From: Ashinkailepas kermadecensis
Lineage: Eukaryota; Arthropoda; Thecostraca; Neolepadidae
Assembly (NCBI GenBank): GCA_034440615.1
Contig: JAOTOM010002242.1
Coordinates: forward strand, 1 to 64,000
Direction of reading: 5' to 3'
Length of the DNA stretch: 64,000 nucleotides
Shown here: positions 23,369 to 33,957 of the stretch, in pieces
Layout: every line of letters begins with the position of its first letter
How positions within the stretch are numbered: position 1 is the stretch's first letter
Position numbers and translations under genes: made by a program
The notes under the pieces: model-generated
The model's input: the letters and a program-made list of their open reading frames with translations, nothing else
What the model was told of the DNA's origin: nothing
Database searches by the model: none

Positions 23369-23528
23369 TGTGGGGGGGGGGGGACGAGTGGTCTAGGGGT
23401 TAGTTGCTCGTCTCACAATCGAAAGATTGTGGGTTCGAGTCTCGCCTGTCGCTACCCTTCGCCCGCGACCAATCGGCGTCAGAGATCGACCGAACGGTCG
23501 ACGTGTCGTAAAACCAATAAAGAAACAA
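23369..23528 (+). mobile_element. tRNA-derived SINE, family B, copy 2, with target duplications
   Basis: Flanked by perfect 11-bp direct repeats CCCTATTTTAG at 23358-23368 and 23529-23539. The head follows a run of 12 G: box A TGGTCTAGGGG at 23389-23399, box B GGGTTCGAGTCTC at 23431-23443, with the anticodon-like CTCACAA between. The body contains CGCCCGCGACCAATCG, shared with 4290-4400. The tail is AAAACCAATAAAGAAACAA. The target duplications and A-rich tail show retroposition. It resembles a tRNA-Met/Val-type head but is not a functional tRNA. Confidence 0.88.
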
Positions 23529-23539
23529 CCCTATTTTAG

Positions 23540-24100
23540 CGGATAGTCGTACAGTTGTTTGGGAATTTTTAGTAGGATATGCAGGCATGTAATTACGCCT
23601 GGCGTGGGATGTGCTGGTCCTCGCCCCGCGGCCATTGCTATGTCAGCTCTGTCGACACTACTGTTGCCTGATTGTGGTGTGAGAAGTAACGGTTCAAGAT
23701 TCACGATGATAAGTGTGGAGGAAACTATGTCAATTCATTTCAAATTAGAATATCTCCCAAACACAGAAATATCGTGAAGGGACCAGCTACTTGCGGTTAC
23801 ATTTGAACTGGCTATAACAAACTATTCATAAATAATTTATCGTTACATCCTGACGGCTAGCTGAGCGAATTTAGGCACACTGGACCAGGACGTCGCCACC
23901 ATACCCTGTGGAAGACGGCGTTTTCCCCCTGACATCTGATGAGGCACCGTCCCGGAAACGCACAGAAAAGTTGAAGTGCTCTCTAGAAGAAAGGCTTCAC
24001 ACTGAGGATCGCCATTATCCCGACAATTAATAATAGATAAAAACCAGAGCTCGTTTCTGTAGGAAGTCTCACAAAGCTCCAGAAATGGGACAGGAAAGGA
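23540..24100. other. Unassigned
   Basis: No recognised feature. Confidence 0.4.
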
Positions 24101-24441
24101 CAGAAGAGATGGGAAGCAATGACCCTGGGAAAGAGAGAGCAGGAGTCCATCAGGACGTACGAGGTGACCCTTCAGGTTGGTAGTAGTCCGAAACACGGAG
24201 GGGTCCCAAAGACGAGAGAGGAGGCATTTCATTTAGAAACGGAGGTCCCAAGGAGAAAAAAGTACAACGGCCTAATGAGGGTCCTGAAGACGGTCTCGGA
24301 GGCCCGCTGAACAGAAGAGAATGCCTCGAAAACTGGCAAGGAGGCCCAAAAGAACTAGAGAAGGCCCCTGAGATAGAGAAGTAGCCAGTGCGATAGGAGA
24401 TGGAGTTCCAAGATCCAAGACCCAAGACGGGTAGCAACGAC

Positions 24442-24635
24442 ACAGCCAAGATTTTCTTAAACTGGACGGGCCAAAATTTTACTATCAGGAAATGTAGACT
24501 GATTTGGGCGCGCGAAGGCGCCGAAAATTTTTGGTTTTGCATGGTGAAAATCTAAAATTGTCTTGCTTAATCTAGTGTATTTTTGTTTACTAAGGGACCG
24601 GGGGTCAAGCCTCCGTCCCCTTGGTTGCGCCTCTG
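24442..24635. mobile_element. hAT-like MITE, copy 1
   Basis: CAGCCAAGATTTTC at the left and TTGGTTGCGCCTCTG at the right. The inner GGTTTTGCATGGTGAAAATC is shared with 38835-39039 (TGGTTTCGCGTGGTGAAAAT). The left terminus has lost about nine bases compared with that copy. Confidence 0.65.
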
Positions 24636-24946
24636 ACGAGTAGAGCTTGTCCATAATAAATCTGGTCTTCGAGGCGTGGGGGAGGCCTCTAATATAGAGA
24701 AGACTCCTGGTTTATGTGAAGAAGCCCACAATAGTGCAACTGGCCCCCAGAACGTAGGGGGAGGCCCAGAAGATTAGGGAGGACCATGGAATATGGGAGA
24801 CGGCCCCACAACGCGCAAGGACACATCTAAAACGAGAAATAAGACTCCAGGAATTGAGACGAGTCCCTCGGAGACATGAAAGAGGCCCCTAATTTGCTAG
24901 AGAAAGCAACTGGAAGATAAGAGGCGATCACATTGCGCAAGATGTG

Positions 24947-25012
24947 ATGCTCGCCTATGCTCGCCTATGCCTATGCTCGCCTATGCTCGCCACCAAGGCG
25001 AGCATAGAGCCA
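24947..25012. repeat. CTCGCCTATG short tandem with inverted copy
   Basis: Several CTCGCCTATG units followed by ACCAA and the inverted GGCGAGCATAG. The end can fold as GCTCGCC-accaa-GGCGAGC. Confidence 0.85.
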
Positions 25013-25930
25013 CCCAGCTTAGACTAGGAGGCTCCTGAGGTGTGGCAGGACGTCCATAATTTGGAAGGAGATGCCCCGAGATAGGAAAGGAGGCCATATA
25101 GTTGAAGAGGAGACCCAATACTGGCATGGAAAGCCCCCACATGACTTGGGAAAATGCCACTGAGATTCCACTGAAAGGAAGCCCTTAAATTAAGAGAATG
25201 CCCCCAGAGGAGAAAAGGAGCTCCCAAGCGTGGTAGAGCTTCACTTTGGAAGAGAAGGCGGGAGAATGGAAAGGAGGCCGCCCCGGATGAAAGGAGGCCC
25301 CAAAGACGAGATAAGAGGGCAATAAGATAGGAGCGATGGCTCCCGGATGCGACAAGCGGCCCACAAAATGGATAAAAAACTCCTCCTAGGAAATAAAAAA
25401 GGCCTCTGAAGCAGGACAGAAGGCTGCAAATTTAGAAGCTGACGTTTTTAGGAAATAAAAGTAATTTATCAGTACTCCATCAAGATTGGAAAAGAGGCCC
25501 CAAGGATAGAGGCAGTGGCCTCTCGAAGGGAAACTGAGACCCAGGAGGAGCCTCAAAGACGGGCAAGCAATCCCCCAAGATAGAAAAGGCCCAAAGACAG
25601 GTAAGGAGGCCCCATGCACTGAGGAGGATTACAAGACGTGAGAGGAAGCCAGTAGGATTGGAGATGATGTCCCCCAAGGCACAAGGGGAAGCTCCCAAGA
25701 TGGGTAAGAAACATCTGGGTTAGAAGACGAAGCCCTGCGACGTGACAGAAGACCCCTAATTTAGCAGGGGAGGACCACGCAATAGGGGAGACTCTCGGTG
25801 TGGAAGACACCTAAGGGACACCTAAGACGCCTAAGACGGGAGAAGAGAACCATGGAATATGAAACCGGCCGCCGGGTTGCATGAGGAGACACTCAATTTG
25901 GTAAAGAGTCCCCAAGACTCCTTACCAAAA

Positions 25931-26239
25931 TCCCAATATTCATCATCACATGACGTCATTCAGGACTTCATGGGACTCCACGGTCAGGTTGGGATTAGTC
26001 CAAGCTGCAACCTTTAGCAAGAATAAGGTCCGTGGCGTAGCCAATGGAGGGAGTAATGGGGACATCGCCTGGAGCTTGCGTAGGCCCCAGGATTTGTTGC
26101 ACAGTACGGCGTCATCGGTTGCAGCCGCCCTCTGACGTTAGCCAGGAGGGCAAACGTATCCTCCTCCAATCACATTCTGGCATTTGAAAAAGACCATATG
26201 ATGCTCCATGTAACCCATGTTAAAACATACCACCAAATC
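25931..26239. other. Unassigned break in the array
   Basis: Unique sequence between the two blocks of the GGCCCC array; no gene seen. TGACGTCA occurs at about 25950. Confidence 0.4.
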
Positions 26240-26899
26240 CACTGCAGGACCCCTCAATCACGCAAGATACTCCATCTGACCCATTTGGATACCCTTAGCC
26301 GTCTATAGGACGCCAATTTTGGTTGATAGAAGGCCTCACCAGACCAAATGGAGGCCCCATAATAGACACGGGATGCCCGTTGTCCATAGAAGGCCCTAGT
26401 TGACGGACACGAGGCCCCATCATACCAAGAAGAGGCCCAAACCAGACCAAGAAGGGGCCGCATCAAAAACACAGGAAGCCCCAGATGTCCAACAGGAGGT
26501 TAGATGACCAACAGCCTGTCGCTACCAGACTAAGAGAAAGTACCATCAGACCAAGACGAAAGCCCCGCCAGATCAAGACAAGGCCTAAAAAGGCCAAGGA
26601 ATACTTTACCAGTCCAATAGGCCTCCATCAGAAGCACAGTAGGTCCCCGATGGTCAACAGAAGACCCTGCTTAACGATAGGAGGCCCAACCAGACACATA
26701 GGAACCCCATCAGGGGTTCCTATGTGTCTGGTTCCTATATATCAGGCACCGTTCGTCGATAGGCTACACCATACGATCTGCAGGAGGCCCCATCAGACGA
26801 AAAGGACGTCCATTAATAGCACTGAAGGTCACAGGTTGTCAACAGGAGCTCCTGTTGATGGCTAGGAGGCCCAGATAATAGACCTCATAGATAATAACA
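26240..26899. repeat. Second degenerate GGCCCC/A-rich array, right block
   Basis: Units such as GGAGGCCCCATAATAGACAC and GAGGCCCCATCATACCAAGA continue to about 26890. The perfect palindrome at 26688-26733 lies inside. Confidence 0.65.
26688..26733. repeat. Perfect 21-bp-arm hairpin
   Basis: Arms 26688-26708 and 26713-26733 are exact inverted copies separated by the loop ATCA. The left arm starts AACCAGACACATAGGAACCC. Confidence 0.97.
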
Positions 26900-27400
26900 G
26901 ACCTAATAAGAACCCCAGTGATCCAACCGGGTTAAGCCTGTAAAGGGAAAATACTACAAGGGTGGACAAAATATTATCAGTGCCCCAACCAATACCACAT
27001 TTTGAATTCCAAAGAAACTATCAATCAACATCCTATACACCTACCAATACTTATATAGCCCTGTTCACTCAGTCCCGCATAACACACGCGTGGATCAAGT
27101 CCTCCATCAAAAGTTTTCAGCTCCATGCATGGCTGCTTAAAGGTGCCATGCACACCTAATAGCGCGAATGTCATCCCATCTACCACTAATTATAAGTACA
27201 AAAACAAGATTTTCCAATCTAACGCATTTCTCCACAATATTTTAGGTACATTCAATGAGGGACTCCCAACAACATCAGCAATCAGCCTATTCCAATGATC
27301 AACCATCCTTTGACGGAAAAACCTGAAAATCTCCTGTACTTGAGTGAGTACATATCTAATGCCGTAAGCCTTTCTCCATATCTCTATATTCGCACCTGAA
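26900..27400 (-). mobile_element. CR1 copy 3, 3' fragment
   Basis: Minus-strand homolog of the 3' UTR and last ORF2 codons of copy 1. 26950-27220 matches the UTR and 27220-27320 the VDHWNRLIADVV end. It then jumps to the CTTGAGTGAGTACATATCTA segment, so about 150 bp of ORF2 are deleted. Confidence 0.8.
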
Positions 27401-28302
27401 CAAATTGTCAAGTCTTGCTGCATAGCATGTGGGATTCCATTGGTTCGGTGGCCCTCTGATCAGATGTGTTCCACTCCTTCAGGGGGAAGTCCTGGTTATG
27501 CCACTGAATGAGCTCATAACTTGTGTATAGTTAGCGAGCATTTATAAGGCAAATGATAAAAGCGGATGTTGGGTGGAGATTGCTATCTTTTCTCACAAAT
27601 GTTTCACATTTATCCGTACATTTTGATCCGCTACCAACACAGAATCTCTTGCAGTGAAGGAGGTTAGTTGCAGTCGAGGGTTCTGCCATAGGGGAGGGGA
27701 GGAAGTTGGACACCCGTTCAACCCACTTCTCGGAGTGAGTGAAACACAATGTATATCGTCCCACACACCTTTGCGGAGGTGGCCCATGAGCTTTCGACAT
27801 ATGGGCCCATCATCGCTACGTGCCCACGGCGTGGAAGGGCCGTGTTTTCACATATTTCTGATTGCGGGCCAAAGCTGAAAACCTAGAGGCAGTCCAATGC
27901 GCTTCCTGACTCAGTCACCGCGGGGGAGAGGCGGGGGACGTTTCCCCTTGCCGTGAGGAGGGTGGGAAGGGTGTCGCTCCCCTGACCTTTAAGGAGGCCC
28001 CTGCTCGGGAATACAAAGCACATTTGAAGTGTGGTCTTCATGAGACGGCTTCACACTGAAAATCACTAGAAATCAGGAACATATAATGTAAGCCATAGCT
28101 AATGTTCATAACTATCTCCACAAAGATCCCATATACTTTTGTTCAAGGCCATTGCTTTGGGGATCCTTGTATTTTGTCATAATGTGAAGGATGCTACCGC
28201 GTTCATTGGTGGAATATTGCATGTACTTCAGGGATGCACGGCTATTGCTTGCAAGAGGCCCTGAAAACATTCAAGGGTGCTTTCTCATTTGGTTCTATGT
28301 TA
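27401..28302. other. Unassigned
   Basis: A minus-strand frame of 89 codons at 27531-27800 has a Cys-containing stretch (NLLHCKRFCVGSGSKCTDKC) but matches no family I know. No other feature is seen. Confidence 0.3.
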
Positions 28303-28367
28303 GCACTTACCGGCCCAGGGTAAGTGCTCTCGAGGATACGAGAGCTACTCGTCTTGAGCCGAGTAGC
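28302..28367. repeat. Three chained perfect hairpins
   Basis: AGCACTTACC/GGTAAGTGCT (28302-28311 with 28319-28328), GCTCTCG/CGAGAGC (28326-28332 with 28339-28345) and GCTACTCG/CGAGTAGC (28344-28351 with 28360-28367). Consecutive stems share 2-3 bases at their joins. Confidence 0.92.
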
Positions 28368-29020
28368 CTCCTATCTCGACATTTCATTTAAGGTCGCGAT
28401 TACTGACCTGATGTCCTGACAGGGACCTATTCGCCGGTAACACTCCACCCATAACACGACAAACAAGTTAAAGCCCACAGCGAAGCTCGTTTTGGTGTCG
28501 CAGTTGTCTCGGTAGTATATAAGTCAACTAGGACAGAGATACGCCTTGATGTGCATAGTTAATAAATATGTCAGCCATGTTTCAGGCTAGTTGCTCCATT
28601 ACTCATTCGTGTTTACGGAAGTGAAGTATCGGGTTCAATGTAGGAAAAGCTGAGATGAGATGAAAGAGTATATTCAGAGCCTGGATGAAATGGATTCATG
28701 GCATCCACGTCAATTATACAAAGCCGGCTTTCGTACGACCACGCATGAACCGACATACTGGGCACAAAACAGGCACTTTGTTCTTCGACCCGGCACTGCG
28801 GTACCTACTATGCATCGAACATGCGTGATGCCCACTGCGGTCACATCAACCATTAGTTTGCTATGATCTGATGGGTGCCTAACATCTGATGGGACAGGAT
28901 TTCAGCTGTTTGTGACCCGAAATAGAAAGCTGCGGAGCGATAACTTTCAGAGCACGAGGTAGCTTCAGCCGGCGGCAGTTCTCTGGTCGACTGTGTATGG
29001 CTGGCGGACACCGCGGAGTT
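28368..29020. other. Unassigned; LTR-promoter-like spacing near 28516
   Basis: TATATAAG at about 28516 is followed about 45 bp later by AATAAA at about 28561, a spacing seen in compact LTRs. No paired LTR, primer-binding site or internal domain is present, so a solo LTR is only a possibility. Confidence 0.25.
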
Positions 29021-29029
29021 CTACGATCT

Positions 29030-29283
29030 TTCCATGCAAGATGGTAACATCCATCCTCCCTATGGTAAACACAAGCATAGAGTGGTACTCGAGGGCCATT
29101 GGGCTGAATATCAGGGTGGCCAATATTTGCAAGGAACTTGGGGTGGGGTTCTTGGATTTGTGGGGGGACTTTTGGGGGAGGACTGAAATGTTTGCATTGG
29201 ATGGGTTACATTTGAGCAAGAGAGGAGTTGAATTGCTCAGCAATAGGTATGAGGAAGCTCTCAATAGGAAACAGGGAGACTAG
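29030..29283 (+). pseudogene. CR1 ORF1 esterase-domain C-terminus
   Basis: Reads TSIEWYSRAIGLN, LGVGFLDLWGDF, then ALDGLHLSKRGVELLSN and a stop at 29281. CR1- and L2-type ORF1 proteins often carry an SGNH hydrolase (esterase) domain. The D-x-x-H (DGLH here) supplies two catalytic residues at its C-terminal end. The ORF2 start follows 67 bp downstream. Only the last third of the domain is present because of 5' truncation. Confidence 0.7.
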
Positions 29284-29350
29284 GCAGGTCATGGGGGGAT
29301 GTAGCTGATAAAGAGAGAAGTCTTGCAAGAAAGGGAAGGAATAGTTTATC

Positions 29351-30905
29351 ATGTTTTACGTTAATGCCAGAAGTGTTCGGAATAAGATTGGGGAATTACA
29401 TGCATATATGTTGTCTGAAAAGCTAGATTTGGTATGCATAATAGAGGCAGGGTTATGAAAGCATTTTTGGAGACAACTTGCAAGAATTTGAATTGACAAG
29501 CTACAACATGCATGCTTATCAAATGAAGGCAAGGATAGGAAGAGGTATACTCTTGTATGTCAGACAAGTAATGAAATGTCATTCCATAGATGATAGTGTA
29601 CATAATGAAGGAATATAATCGTTGTGGTTAGATATAATTCTGAAGAATGGAACAAAATTTAGGATTGGGGTATTCTATAGACCTCCAGACCAGGATGAAA
29701 ACATGGATAGGTTGATGCAGGAAGAAATAAGTAGGAGAGCACAGGAGAGAATTGTTTTGTTGGGGGATTTTAACATAATAGGATTGGGAAGCAAAACTAT
29801 AGGTCTAAACATATCAGGAAGAAGTTTCATGGATTGTTTTGAGGACAATTTCTTCTTTCAAATGATACATGAACCTACAAGAGAAAATGAAATATTAGAT
29901 CTTGTGCTTACTAATGAGGAAAATTTTGTACAAAACGTGAACATAGGAGAGACCTTGCGTAATAGTGATCACAACATTATACGTTTCTCATTCAATGTTG
30001 GAAATGTAGGAACCAATAAGACATAAATAAAAAAATTTGCTAAAGGGAATCACAAGAAGTTCAGGATCTTCCTGAATGAAATTAATTGGGAGGACTTATT
30101 GAAAGGCTTAGATGCTTATGAAATGTGGAGATAAAATATAAACTATTTCAAGATCAGGATAGGTTCATTCCAAATAGGCAAATTAGATTAACCAGGGTTA
30201 AGCACCCTTCATGGCTGACCGGGGAAGTAAAGCATTTATTGGAGTCAAAGAAACAGGCATTCAAGAAACTAAACTATGCTAACTCTGAGGTAAACCTCAA
30301 ATCATATAAAATAGCTAGAAATAAAGTTAGGTGTGTTAGGGCATCCACAAGACTGGCTGAAATCAAATTAGCTCAGGAATGCTCAGCAAGTAATGCAATG
30401 CAAGTAATGTATAAAAGCAAGGAAGTCATGAAAAACCTGTACTTAACATATGTGCAACCCCACTTAGAATATTCTGTACAAGCTTGGAGCCCCTACCTAG
30501 AAAAAGACAGACAAGTTAGAGAGAGTGCAGCGCAAAGCAACTAGACTCATGAATAGAATAGGTAATTATAATATAGAGAAAGGCTTGTGACATTAGATAT
30601 GTACTCACTCAAGTATAGGAGACTAGGGGGGGGGGGACATGATTGAAATGTACAAAATTGCTAAGGGACTAGATCAGGTCAATTTAAATGACGCTCTTCA
30701 GCTTAGAGTATCACATAGGGGTCATCAATTCAGGTTAGACAAGTTAAGGTGTCGGACAGTTAAGCGACAACAGGTCTTCAGTCAAAGGGTTGTTGATCAG
30801 TGGAATGGGCTGCCTGCTGATGTTGTAGGCAGTTCCTCATCGAATGTATTTAAAAGTAGGGTGGATAAATTTTTTAGACAGGAAAATCTTGTTTTTCAGT
30901 TCTAA
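29351..30905 (+). pseudogene. CR1 ORF2 with internal RT deletion
   Basis: Begins MFYVNARSVRNKIGEL. A stop and frameshift lie near 29456. The frame recovers at 29622-30026, with GVFYRPPDQ, LGDFNIIG, LDLVLTNEENFV and SDHNIIRFSF; LLGDFN and SDH are the late APE-endonuclease motifs. It continues with linker 30125-30400, then the deletion, then YVQPHLEYSVQAWSPYL and the C-terminal QWNGLPADVVG. The endonuclease residues visible are intact, but the protein could not reverse transcribe. Confidence 0.85.
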
Positions 30906-31165
30906 TTTGTGATGGATGGGAAGAGATGCATGTTAAGTAGGTGTGCATGGCACAGACCCTTTTAAGCGGGCATGGATGTAGTTTGAGGATTATTGATAGG
31001 GCATGCAATCCACATGTGTTGAGGGAGATCGGGGGAATAGGGCTGGAAAGTTGGGGTGGATGGGCATTGATGGGTGTGTGGGATGTTAGAGGACTGGTTC
31101 TTCGGGATGTGGGATGGTTGTGGAGGGTCTTTTTACTAGGTTTAGAGATAAAGACATAAAGACAT

Positions 31166-32036
31166 AAAAGATCAGTGCAAATATGAGCCACAAGGGCCCT
31201 TCTTGGTTGTACTCTGTACACTGAACCAGTTGTCCACCAAATGTGTTGATCAACTCTCCCTGAAATACAGAAAAACAACCCCCCTATTCTTATAATGATT
31301 GTCTATGCTGTTCTTAAAGATGTTCAGTGTGTTGCTACTGACAATGGTTTCTGGCAGCTGGTTCCAGTGTTCTACTACCCTGTTGGTGAAGAAGGACTGT
31401 CTTAGCCTTGTCCTGCTGTGATTAACTTTAATTTTGAATCTATGACCTCGAATTGCATCATTTCTGTTAAATTCAAACAGTTCCCTGAGATAACCCTGTT
31501 CCTGACCATGAACAAATTTAAAGACCTCGATTAGATCTCCTCTCAGCGTTGTATATCTAAGTGAAAACATATTCAGTTTCTTCATTCTTTCCTCATATAC
31601 CAGGTTGCCTATACCATTCACCATTTTTGTTGCCCTCTTTTATACTCTCTCTAACAGCCAACAATCTTTTTCATAACTAGGGGACCAAGCTTGGACGCAA
31701 TATTCCAGATGTGGCCTGACATATGCACAGTAAAGCTTCCTGATGACTTCCTCACTTTTGTATGATACATTCCTATTTATTGCCCCAAGCATTCTTAGTG
31801 CCTTCTTCCTGGCTTCTTTGGTCTGTTCTGATGCCCCCAATTTTGTGTTCAAAATAACACCTAAGTCCTTCTCCTGCTGAGGCACAGATAATACTTGGCC
31901 ACCCATCAAGTATGGAGCCTTGATATGCTGCCTACCTACATGCATGATTTTGCACTTATCAAAATTAAATTTCATTTGCCATTTTTCTGACCACTTCACA
32001 AGCTCGTCTAGGTCTTTCTGCAGCAAGACCTGCTCA
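31166..32036 (-). pseudogene. CR1-like family 2, ORF2 C-terminal half
   Basis: Minus-strand frames 31640-32026 and 31250-31624 are contiguous except for one stop/frame change at about 31630. They read KWSEKWQMKFNFDKCKIMHVG, DLGVILNTKL, YVRPHLEYCVQAWSP, then GDLIEVFKFVHG and HWNQLPETIV. This is the RT thumb and C-terminal region of a CR1-type element distinct from copies 1-4. It is 5'-truncated at 32036. Its 3' end reads AAGGGCCCTTGTGGCTCATA and then an 8-bp tail repeat TTTATGTC. It abuts, tail to tail, the end of CR1 copy 2. Confidence 0.82.
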
Positions 32037-32044
32037 TTTCAGGT

Positions 32045-32115
32045 TTAAATTATCTTCCATTTGCAGACTGAACTGGATGGGCCATTGGGTCTCTTATTGA
32101 GTCTGGGCGCTTTAT
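32045..32115 (+). mobile_element. Isolated CR1 3' end
   Basis: CCATTTGCAGACTGAACTGG and TCTCTTATTGAGTC match the extreme 3' end of CR1 copy 1 (CCATTTACAGACTTAACTGG, GCTCTTATTAAGTC). Only the terminus is present. Confidence 0.6.
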
Positions 32116-32319
32116 AACTTTATATAGGGTGTACCTAGCAGTGGATTCAGCACCTTCCTTCGGGATGTGATACTGATGAGATTGTCTATGGTAGCACAAG
32201 GGGAGTGTGTTATGCAATAGCAAGTGAATTGGTGCTAGATAGGCTGTGATATATAGCTTCCTAGGAACTTGAGATAAGGGATTGATTAGGGTGAGAGTAT
32301 GTACATTTTTAGTACCTTT

Positions 32320-32394
32320 TCCAGACAGGCTTAACCCAGATGGACCCCTGTGGTGGCTCTTATTAAGCCTTTATGACTTGGCATTTGGTGTTGT
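32320..32394 (+). mobile_element. Second isolated CR1 3' end
   Basis: CAGGCTTAACCCAGATGGAC and GTGGCTCTTATTAAGCC again match the CR1 3' terminus, closest to copy 3. Confidence 0.6.
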
Positions 32395-32790
32395 CAGGAG
32401 CTAGCGCATCAACGCAAGGGCATGTCTTTTGAGTACGCTATCAACTCGTCTCCATCCCAACTCTCGCAACACCGATGTCACATGTTCACGTCGGCCTAAG
32501 CCACTCATGATACGAGCACTAACATTGATGGCCTTTGGTTTTTCTACGCCGCAGTGCAGCTTCCCCAGACACCGATGCAGTGTCGAGCATGCCAAAAGAT
32601 TGTCGCTTCGATGAGCATGAGCTTTGTGCCTTTGGCACCCTGTGGCACATTCTAGCCAGGCCGACAAATAGCATGCAACATCGTTGAACGATTGTGGGGA
32701 TGTGCTTGTCCCATTTCAGATGAGGACTGATGGTAACACCTGGGGCCTCGACACCGAAATAAATTGAAATTTCGTCGCTTCCGAACTGAA
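32395..32790 (-). pseudogene. Third non-LTR family: RT C-terminal remnant
   Basis: Two overlapping minus-strand frames carry APGVTISPHLKWDKHI (compare the common LGVTIS-LKW-HI motif of jockey/CR1-like RTs) and, after a frameshift, NVSARIMSGLGRREHVTSVLRELGW (compare the C-terminal NFAARI-TG---HITPVL--LHW motif). It is short, 5'-truncated and frameshifted. The clade is not certain. Confidence 0.6.
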
Positions 32791-33861
32791 CTGAAAAGTT
32801 GGTGTCGGACCATGAGCAGGGTTGGAGTAAAGGGCAGGGCATAGCATTCTCACTGGATGAAGGAAGGCCAGGTGAATAGCAGTGCGTAGGAGGGTACATT
32901 CACCAGCATATCCTTCCCCAGTGTACACATTGCATTTAACGTTTGGTATGTGTGGAGTCGAGGGAATTGGGAGGAACGTCCACCCATAAAGTCAACGCAT
33001 TAGATGAGGTTATGAGAAAAAGGGTATTTTCCGGTTAAAAGGCAATTAGGCGCTCCACAAGGTTACTCCGAAGGTAAACTTTTCGGAAATTCAGTAATAT
33101 ACTTGTGGGGCACAAGTACGGTTGTCAGACGGCTTTGAGCAATATTTCATGTATTACAACAAGACACATCCAAAACGTACCAGTCACTTACAGTTCTTGA
33201 TTAAATAAACTGCAGCACGTGTCGGCCAGACTGGCCGCGGCGGCACGTGTCTTACAACATGTTGCTCAGGCACGTGCCCCACAGGTGGCACGGTCGGTGC
33301 TCGGTCTCGGGCCCAGCTCGGTGGACAGATGCGTGCTCATTCGTCCCACACGGTTAGGACAAGTCGACTGTACTCGAAGACCGCCTGTACCCCCGCCCTC
33401 CCCGCCACAAACCGCAGACCGGTGCCGCCGTTGAGAGCCGCAGTCACCTGCAACAGTTGGATTGTCGTTAAGCACTATCCTAGAGCAAGACAGATCCCCA
33501 GCCAGAGACTACGCAGCACTAAACTATAGGTTCTAGCTACCACCTGGCAGTGACGAAATATATGACACATTACTTTGTTAGTTCACTTTTCCCACCTTCA
33601 CTATTTTGGAGCATACCCCAGTGGCCAGAACTGACAGCGACGTGAAACTGCACATTTTTGGAAGACAACGGGCTCTGCAACATATTCTGGCTATTCCGCT
33701 ATGATTGTTGGGCTGGAATTATAAACAGGGAAGCAAAAACCAGTTTTTATTCTCACCTAATCTCGTGACCTGGCCCATGGTCACCCACAAATTATGGTTG
33801 CGTTTTCCTTGGATAAATATCTGCACATAGATGTGCAAAACGAGTAAGCATTTTCTAAGCC
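32791..33861. other. Unassigned; CACGTG cluster at 33215-33275
   Basis: No gene supported. GCACGTG E-boxes occur at about 33215, 33244 and 33270 in a GC-rich 300-bp stretch. Confidence 0.3.
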
Positions 33862-33957
33862 CTGGTTTGACAGCTCTCAGAGAGCTGTCAAACCAGCTAC
33901 CCTAAAATGAGACTTCGATAAGAAGTCTCATTTTAGATGAGAAGACTAAAATGAGAA
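33862..33957. repeat. Two consecutive perfect hairpins
   Basis: CTGGTTTGACAGCTCT/AGAGCTGTCAAACCAG (33862-33877, 33881-33896; loop CAG) and CTAAAATGAGACTTC/GAAGTCTCATTTTAG (33902-33916, 33922-33936; loop GATAA). A further CTAAAATGAGA lies at about 33945. Confidence 0.95.

Larger units (their letters stand above)
24101..25930. repeat. Second degenerate GGCCCC/A-rich array, left block
   Basis: Loosely periodic (about 22-30 bp) units of the form GGAGGCCCCAAAGACGAGA, GGAGGCCCAAAAGAACTAGA and GGAGGCCCCATGCACTG. They run for over 1.7 kb with a hAT-like MITE inserted at 24442-24635. Proline/Leu-rich minus-strand frames (GPPFLNEMPPLSS-like) are repeat translation. Divergence is high, so copy number cannot be given. 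Confidence 0.65.
29020..31165 (+). mobile_element. CR1 copy 2, with most of the RT deleted
   Basis: Plus-strand copy containing the end of ORF1, the ORF2 endonuclease (29351-30030), the linker, then a jump at about 30400 from SASNAMQ to YKSKEVMKNLYLTYVQPHLE. The reverse transcriptase core (more than 1 kb in copies 1 and 4) is therefore missing. The C-terminus ends at about 30905 and the UTR continues to about 31165, where the tail of another CR1 in opposite orientation begins. A G-run of nine interrupts it near 30630. Confidence 0.9.

Noticed and set aside
23383..23460. tRNA gene
   Set aside because: Box A and B are present but acceptor stem and anticodon arm do not pair; flanking target duplications and a tail show a SINE.
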